NCBI RefSeq assembly: GCF_026008515.1
Contig: NZ_BQYM01000001.1
Span: 1-64,000, forward strand
Reading direction: 5' to 3'
Source: Hoyosella levis
GTDB lineage: Bacteria > Actinomycetota > Actinomycetes > Mycobacteriales > Mycobacteriaceae
DNA: 64,000 nt
The notes beneath the pieces were generated by a model. That model was given only the letters and a program-made list of their open reading frames with translations. It searched no databases and was not told the DNA's origin. Every line of letters begins with the position of its first letter. Position 1 is the first letter of the stretch. Below, in pieces: positions 60,050 to 64,000 of the stretch. The position numbers and the translations under genes are program-made.

Positions 60050-62650
60050 TCAGCCCTCGCAGCCCAGCCGAACGGCCTCGGGGAATCCCTCGGCGGCCTG
60101 CGCGGCGCGCGACCGACCCAGGTTCCAATCAATCAGGCTGCCACTCTGCTCGGGCGCTGCGATGATGCATTCCGCAAGCTCCCGGGGCAGCCCCTCGATG
60201 ATCGCGGGGGTGGCATCAGGACCGAGCGACCGCAGGTAATCGAGGTCGATCTTGCCGATCTGCGCGTAGCGCTCGATATTGTGCTCCGCCACCCACGCCT
60301 CCGGGTTCATCAGCCCGATGCCCAGGATCAGCAGCGCGCCAGAAACGAGCGCTGCCCGCGGGATCCAGCGCCCCGTGCGCACCGCCGTGGCGATCAGCAC
60401 GAGGACGAGCAGGAAACCCAACCACAGCTCGAAGCCGGTAACAAGCAGCCGCATGACAGTGAACCCGTAGGCCTCCTGGTAGACGTGCATGCGATACAGC
60501 GCCGAGGCGACAACCGCGAGGGCCAGGCTGCCCAGCAGGCCGAGCGCGGTGGCAAGCAGCGCGCGATCGACGGATGTCGCACGCGGCGCCTTGCGCGCCA
60601 CGATCGCGACGGTGATCAGCGTCAGGAACGTCACGGCTACTAGCTGCCCGAACCCCTGGTGCACGTACTCGGCGTAGGTAAGCCCCGTGGTCCGCTGCAC
60701 GTAATCGTGCCCGCCCCACATCGCGGTGGCCTGGGCGGCGACGAATGCCACGAAGATCGCGATGAGCATTCCGAGCGGAATGATCCATTCGAACCTCCGG
60801 CGCACCGGGGTTGCCGGCGGCAGGGTCGCCTTCTCCACCGGTGGGGGATTGACGGCCACGTACGTCGCGGCGAGGACGATGCCTCCGACGAAGAAGCCGA
60901 CGAACGCCCGGTTGATGAACCCATCGACCTGCATATCGGGGACGAACCGGTCCGCCCACGAGCCGAAGATCGCATCACCGGAGGCAAAGAGCCCGCCGAA
61001 GACCACGAGCACCACCAGCGTGACCGCGACCGTGCGCACCACGGGCCAGACGCTGGAGCGCCGTGACAGCACGTTCAAGGTGTGGCCCAGCAGTGGCAAC
61101 CCCCGGATCGCCGCGAGCACCCACGCCGCCATCGCTGCGACCATCGCCCCGAAGGACAGCGCCCCGGTCAGTCCTGCCATCGCTAGCACCGCCGCGGCCA
61201 GCACCGCGAGGACCGTCACCCACTCCGCCGCGCGCAGCACCAGCAACGAGGCCAGGGCCAGGCTCGCCACCGCCAGCATCATCGTCCAGGGATCACGCCG
61301 GCGAACCGAGCCCGCCAGGATCACCCCTCCTGCCGCGAGCAGCACCAGCAGCAGGCCAAGCCCCATGCTCGACTGGGCGGGCAGGATGATGGCCGCGAGC
61401 ACGCCTACCGCGACGCTGCCGATCACGAGCCCGGGGCGGGGGCGCTGATCCTCCTCGGGCCACGCGCGGCCGAAGAGCTGCGCCACCGTCGAATCCGCCA
61501 CCGGCTGTACTGGCCGCATGGGTGGCACTGGCCCGCTGGGCGTCTCTCTCGCAGTGAGCGTTCCCGCGCCCGCGGGCCCTGGTTCATCAGGCATGATCTT
61601 CTCCTCCGTGTAGTCCCCGGCGCTTGGCAGCCGGGGTGCCTTGGGCAGGACAGCGCGAACGCGCGCGCCCCGCCCGGAATCCTCATCCGTGCCGCCGATG
61701 ACGGCGATGGAGCCGCCGTGCAGCTCGCACACCCAGCTCGCGATCGCCAGGCCCAGCCCCGTGCCGCCACCGGAGTTGTCCCACGAGCCGAAGCGCGCGA
61801 AGACCCGCTCCGCCCGATCCGGCGGGATGCCCGGGCCCTCGTCGCTGACCTCCAGCGCCCACCGATCACCGTCGAGAGCGTCCGCGCGCACCGTCACGAT
61901 GCCGCCCTCCGGCGAGTGGCGGACGGCGTTGTCCAGCAAGTTCGCCACGACCTGCGCGAGCCGTCCGGCATCGGCCTCGACCTCCCGCGCACCGTCGGCG
62001 ATCGCCACCTCGATGCGGATGCCGCGCTGCGCGCCACCCTGCGCGCGCGCCTCGGCCACGCCCTGCCCGACGACCGCTTCGACATCGACGAGGCCGATAT
62101 CGAGCCTGGCGACGCCACCATCGACCCTGCTCAGGTCCAGCAGGTCCGTCACCAGCCCGCTCAGCCGCTCGGCCTGCGCCAGAGCCGTTCGCAGGCTCTC
62201 GGAATCCGGCGATACGACGCCATCGACCAGGTTCTCCAGCAAGGCCTGCTGCGCTGCCAGCGGGGTGCGCAGCTCATGGGACACCGTCGCGACGAGCTGG
62301 CGTCGTTGCTGGTCCGCTGCCGCGAGATCGCCAACCATCACATTGAATGCCCGAGCGAGCTCACCGACCTCGTCCAGCGAGGTCGCCGTCACCCGCCGCG
62401 AATGGTCGCCGGTCGCCATCACCGCGGTGGCCGCGGTCATCTCCCGCAGCGGGGACGTCATGCCGCGCGCCAGCCATTGCGTGAAGAGCAAGGCCACGAC
62501 CACGGTCACCGGCATCGTCAGCCAGCCCGGCACGCCTGCCCGCGATCCTGCCTGCGCGACCAGGACAGCGACGATGACGCTCGCGCCCACGAGGATGCCC
62601 AGCTTCGCCTTGATCGACCGGAAGCCATCGAGCGGCCGCGCCCGGCTCAT
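60050..62650 (-). CDS. Histidine kinase reading in frame into a DUF4153/DUF4173 membrane protein
   Basis: An 866-codon continuous frame. Residues 1-352 are a sensor kinase: helices near 15-35 and 45-62, a HAMP segment, phospho-acceptor H125 in SHELRTP, N-box NLLDNAV, G-box DEGPGI and GTGLGLA. Residues 353-866 are a DUF4153/DUF4173-type protein with about ten helices and the family's YAEYVHQGFGQLVAVTFLTL. An internal ATG at 61594 with GGAGGAG six bases upstream could start the second part separately. The kinase start overlaps the response regulator stop (ATGA). Signal unknown. Confidence 0.82.
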   Translation of the reverse strand: MSRARPLDGFRSIKAKLGILVGASVIVAVLVAQAGSRAGVPGWLTMPVTVVVALLFTQWLARGMTSPLREMTAATAVMATGDHSRRVTATSLDEVGELARAFNVMVGDLAAADQQRRQLVATVSHELRTPLAAQQALLENLVDGVVSPDSESLRTALAQAERLSGLVTDLLDLSRVDGGVARLDIGLVDVEAVVGQGVAEARAQGGAQRGIRIEVAIADGAREVEADAGRLAQVVANLLDNAVRHSPEGGIVTVRADALDGDRWALEVSDEGPGIPPDRAERVFARFGSWDNSGGGTGLGLAIASWVCELHGGSIAVIGGTDEDSGRGARVRAVLPKAPRLPSAGDYTEEKIMPDEPGPAGAGTLTARETPSGPVPPMRPVQPVADSTVAQLFGRAWPEEDQRPRPGLVIGSVAVGVLAAIILPAQSSMGLGLLLVLLAAGGVILAGSVRRRDPWTMMLAVASLALASLLVLRAAEWVTVLAVLAAAVLAMAGLTGALSFGAMVAAMAAWVLAAIRGLPLLGHTLNVLSRRSSVWPVVRTVAVTLVVLVVFGGLFASGDAIFGSWADRFVPDMQVDGFINRAFVGFFVGGIVLAATYVAVNPPPVEKATLPPATPVRRRFEWIIPLGMLIAIFVAFVAAQATAMWGGHDYVQRTTGLTYAEYVHQGFGQLVAVTFLTLITVAIVARKAPRATSVDRALLATALGLLGSLALAVVASALYRMHVYQEAYGFTVMRLLVTGFELWLGFLLVLVLIATAVRTGRWIPRAALVSGALLILGIGLMNPEAWVAEHNIERYAQIGKIDLDYLRSLGPDATPAIIEGLPRELAECIIAAPEQSGSLIDWNLGRSRAAQAAEGFPEAVRLGCEG
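61592..61607 (-). promoter_or_regulatory. Internal ribosome binding site and start within the kinase frame
   Basis: GGAGGAG (61601-61607, minus strand) with a 6-nt spacer before ATG (61592-61594). This is one of the best ribosome sites in the window, placed at the junction of the kinase and DUF4153/4173 parts. It suggests the second part is also made as its own protein of 514 residues. Confidence 0.7.
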
Positions 62651-63327
62651 GCCGCCACCACCAGCGCGTAGCCCACGCCATGAACGGTGCGCACCCGGTG
62701 CGCCCCGATCTTCGCGCGCAGCGCCTTGACGTGGCTGGCCAGCGTGCGGGTTCCCGACGCCTCCGACCAGCCCCACACCTCGCGCATCAGCTCGACGTGC
62801 GAGCGCACCACTCCCGGCTCGGTCGCCAGCGCCACGAGCAGATCGAACTCCAGCGGGGTCAGGTGCACGGCCGATCCCGCGACGAGGACCTGCCGGGTAC
62901 GTGGCTCGATGCTCAGGCCACCGACGGTCACCGCGGCCGTGGCCACGGCCTCCCGCGATCGCTCCACCCGCCGCAGGAGGGCCTGCACGCGGGCAACGAC
63001 CTCGCGCATCCGGAACGGCTTGGCGACGTAGTCGTCCGCGCCCACGCCGAGCCCGATCAGCACATCGGTCTCCGAGTCCCGCGCGGTGACCATCAGCACC
63101 GGCACCGGGCGCGCCGCCTGGATGCGCCGGCACACCTCGAGACCGTCGAAGCCGGGCAGCATCACATCGAGCACCACCACATCGGGCGCGTGCGCCTCGT
63201 GGGCAGCGACCGCCCCGGGACCATCGAAGGCCCGCACCACCTGGAAGCCCTCGGCGACGAGGCGATCGCTCAGCGCTTGATTGATCGCTGGGTCATCCTC
63301 GACCACCAGCACCACTGGATATGTCAT
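62647..63327 (-). CDS. OmpR/PhoB-type response regulator
   Basis: A 226-residue response regulator. The receiver has acidic residues near 10-12, phosphorylated D54 (VVLDVMLPG) and K103 (AKPF). The C-terminal winged helix includes LTPLEFDLLVALATEPGVV and VRTVHGVGYAL. It overlaps the kinase start by 4 bp and probably works with it. The ATG at 63327 starts the receiver domain; the open upstream frame is not family sequence. Confidence 0.93.
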   Translation of the reverse strand: MTYPVVLVVEDDPAINQALSDRLVAEGFQVVRAFDGPGAVAAHEAHAPDVVVLDVMLPGFDGLEVCRRIQAARPVPVLMVTARDSETDVLIGLGVGADDYVAKPFRMREVVARVQALLRRVERSREAVATAAVTVGGLSIEPRTRQVLVAGSAVHLTPLEFDLLVALATEPGVVRSHVELMREVWGWSEASGTRTLASHVKALRAKIGAHRVRTVHGVGYALVVAA

Positions 63328-63439
63328 GCCGCAAGCGTATGCGGGCGCCCCTGCACTGATCGGGGCCAAATCGTGGAGATCCTGTGAAGATCCAGGCTTC
63401 CGCGCCCTTGTCCGGGCCGATGCGCCTCGACAGCGACGC

Positions 63440-63519
63440 CAAGCGCGAGAGAAGCTGCGACAAACCCAGGGCAGATTCTCTCGCGCTTGACGCTTTCCGG
63501 TGCTTCTGCCGACGGGTGC
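63440..63519 (+). repeat. Family B stem-loop element (B2)
   Basis: Left arm CAAGCGCGAGAGAAGCTGC (63440-63458) and right arm 63471-63489 pair at 18 of 19 positions with a 12-nt loop, followed by GGTGCTTCTGCCGACGGGTGC. It matches the element at 23033-23112 in layout. It sits between the response regulator and the SDR, filling most of that gap. Confidence 0.75.
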
Positions 63520-63536
63520 GGGTTGGGATCGTCGAG

Positions 63537-64000
63537 CTAGGCGCGGGACTCGCCGTCGCCGGGGAGCTGCTTGGCCTCCCGCGCGCTCAGCGAGCGACCG
63601 AGGGAGCGGACCTCGCGCTCGAGATCCGGGATGATCCGCCGCGACATGCCACGGGCGAGCTTCACCGCGAGCGGCGCCTGGATCATCGCCCGCGACCAGT
63701 ACACCGTGCCGACGGAGGCGGGGCTGAACACCCGCGACGATCGCTTCTCCATGCCGTCGACGATCGCTGCTGCACACTTGTCCACGGTGGTCGTGGAGTG
63801 CAGGGGCCAGGGCAGCATGGCGCGGAGCTTGCGGAACGTCGGCAGATCCTTCTCGGCATCGCGGACCATGTCGGTGTCGATCCAGCTCGGGTGCACCGAG
63901 CCGACCGTGACGCCGAGATGGGCCACCTCCATGGCGAACGCATGCGTCAGCGATTCCGCCGCGGCCTTGCTCGCGGTGTAGGCGTGCAGGCCACCGAGCG
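63537..64000 (-). CDS. Short-chain dehydrogenase/reductase (5' end outside window)
   Basis: The C-terminal 154 codons of an SDR, continuing beyond the right edge. The active-site YTASK (Y-x3-K) is visible near 63976-63990, then VGSVHPSWIDTDMV, which is the classical PG/HP-type loop after the catalytic site. The protein ends about 110 residues later with a charged tail. The cofactor-binding N-terminus is missing because the window ends. Substrate unknown. Confidence 0.87.
   Translation of the reverse strand, partial: LGGLHAYTASKAAAESLTHAFAMEVAHLGVTVGSVHPSWIDTDMVRDAEKDLPTFRKLRAMLPWPLHSTTTVDKCAAAIVDGMEKRSSRVFSPASVGTVYWSRAMIQAPLAVKLARGMSRRIIPDLEREVRSLGRSLSAREAKQLPGDGESRA

Noticed and set aside
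1-64000. CRISPR array, tRNA or rRNA genes
   Set aside because: No regularly spaced identical repeats and no clover-leaf or conserved rRNA segments were noticed on either strand by eye; a tRNAscan-SE and Infernal run would settle it.

Overview
The window is high-GC chromosomal DNA from an actinobacterium. Several features point to a mycolic-acid-type order (Mycobacteriales: relatives of Mycobacterium, Gordonia, Tsukamurella, Dietzia, Hoyosella). These are two wax-ester synthase/diacylglycerol acyltransferases, a large MMPL transporter, a DesA3-type desaturase with its flavodoxin-reductase-like partner, F420-linked oxidoreductases, a fused CobIJ, CadI with an ArsR regulator, and many GTG or apparently leaderless starts. 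The genus cannot be fixed from the sequence alone. No tRNA, rRNA, CRISPR array, integrase or transposase was recognised; this looks like ordinary chromosome with many small regulator-plus-enzyme modules.

Layout. 1-2.5 kb: DUF427 protein, a PadR/HAAS pair and a YdjM-like membrane hydrolase. 2.5-8.4 kb: copZ-copA-csoR running without a clear break into cobH-cobIJ, with a divergent DUF305 lipoprotein and a CsoR-type operator between. 8.5-14.6 kb: small enzymes, a DUF4126 membrane protein, and a pair of STAND/Orc1-like ATPases behind a dense GTCA/TGAC motif cluster. 14.7-24.5 kb: hydrolase, RibD-like reductase, LLM oxidoreductase, spermidine-synthase-like protein, MMPL transporter, PlsC and RsgA. 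24.5-36 kb: lipid and ester chemistry under TetR and ArsR regulators (MpaB-type oxygenase, YaeQ, CadI/ArsR, SDR-hydrolase fusion, epoxide-hydrolase-like enzyme, secreted lipase, WS/DGAT, HSL-type esterase). 36-43.5 kb: F420-type nitroreductase, two RibD-like reductases, ArsR/AHSA1 pair, a secreted glycine-rich protein bracketed by direct repeats, DUF4112 and DUF998 proteins and a second WS/DGAT. 43.5-47.1 kb: desaturase, its reductase and a PucR regulator. 47.2-50.8 kb: SRPBCC/hydrolase pair, an HTH/Clp-N module with tandem operators, an AlkD-like protein and a TetR regulator. 50.8-56 kb: acyl-CoA dehydrogenase and MpaB-type oxygenase, divergent from a Baeyer-Villiger-type monooxygenase, then a DGPF protein. 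56-60 kb: EF-hand protein, HAAS protein, ECF42-type sigma factor, Fic protein and DUF3592 protein. 60-64 kb: a two-component system whose kinase reads in frame into a DUF4153/4173 membrane protein, then a 5'-truncated SDR at the right edge.

Most genes work in local pairs: regulator with target (PadR/HAAS, TetR/MpaB, TetR/SDR-hydrolase, ArsR/CadI, ArsR/AHSA1), or an electron donor with its oxidase (reductase with desaturase). Lipid storage, turnover and oxidation is the recurring theme.

Beyond the genes, intergenic gaps hold at least three families of stem-loop repeats (here A, B and C), each an imperfect palindrome followed by a conserved tail. In families B and C base changes on one arm are matched on the other. 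The two most unusual items are these repeats and the ATPase pair with its iteron-like upstream cluster.
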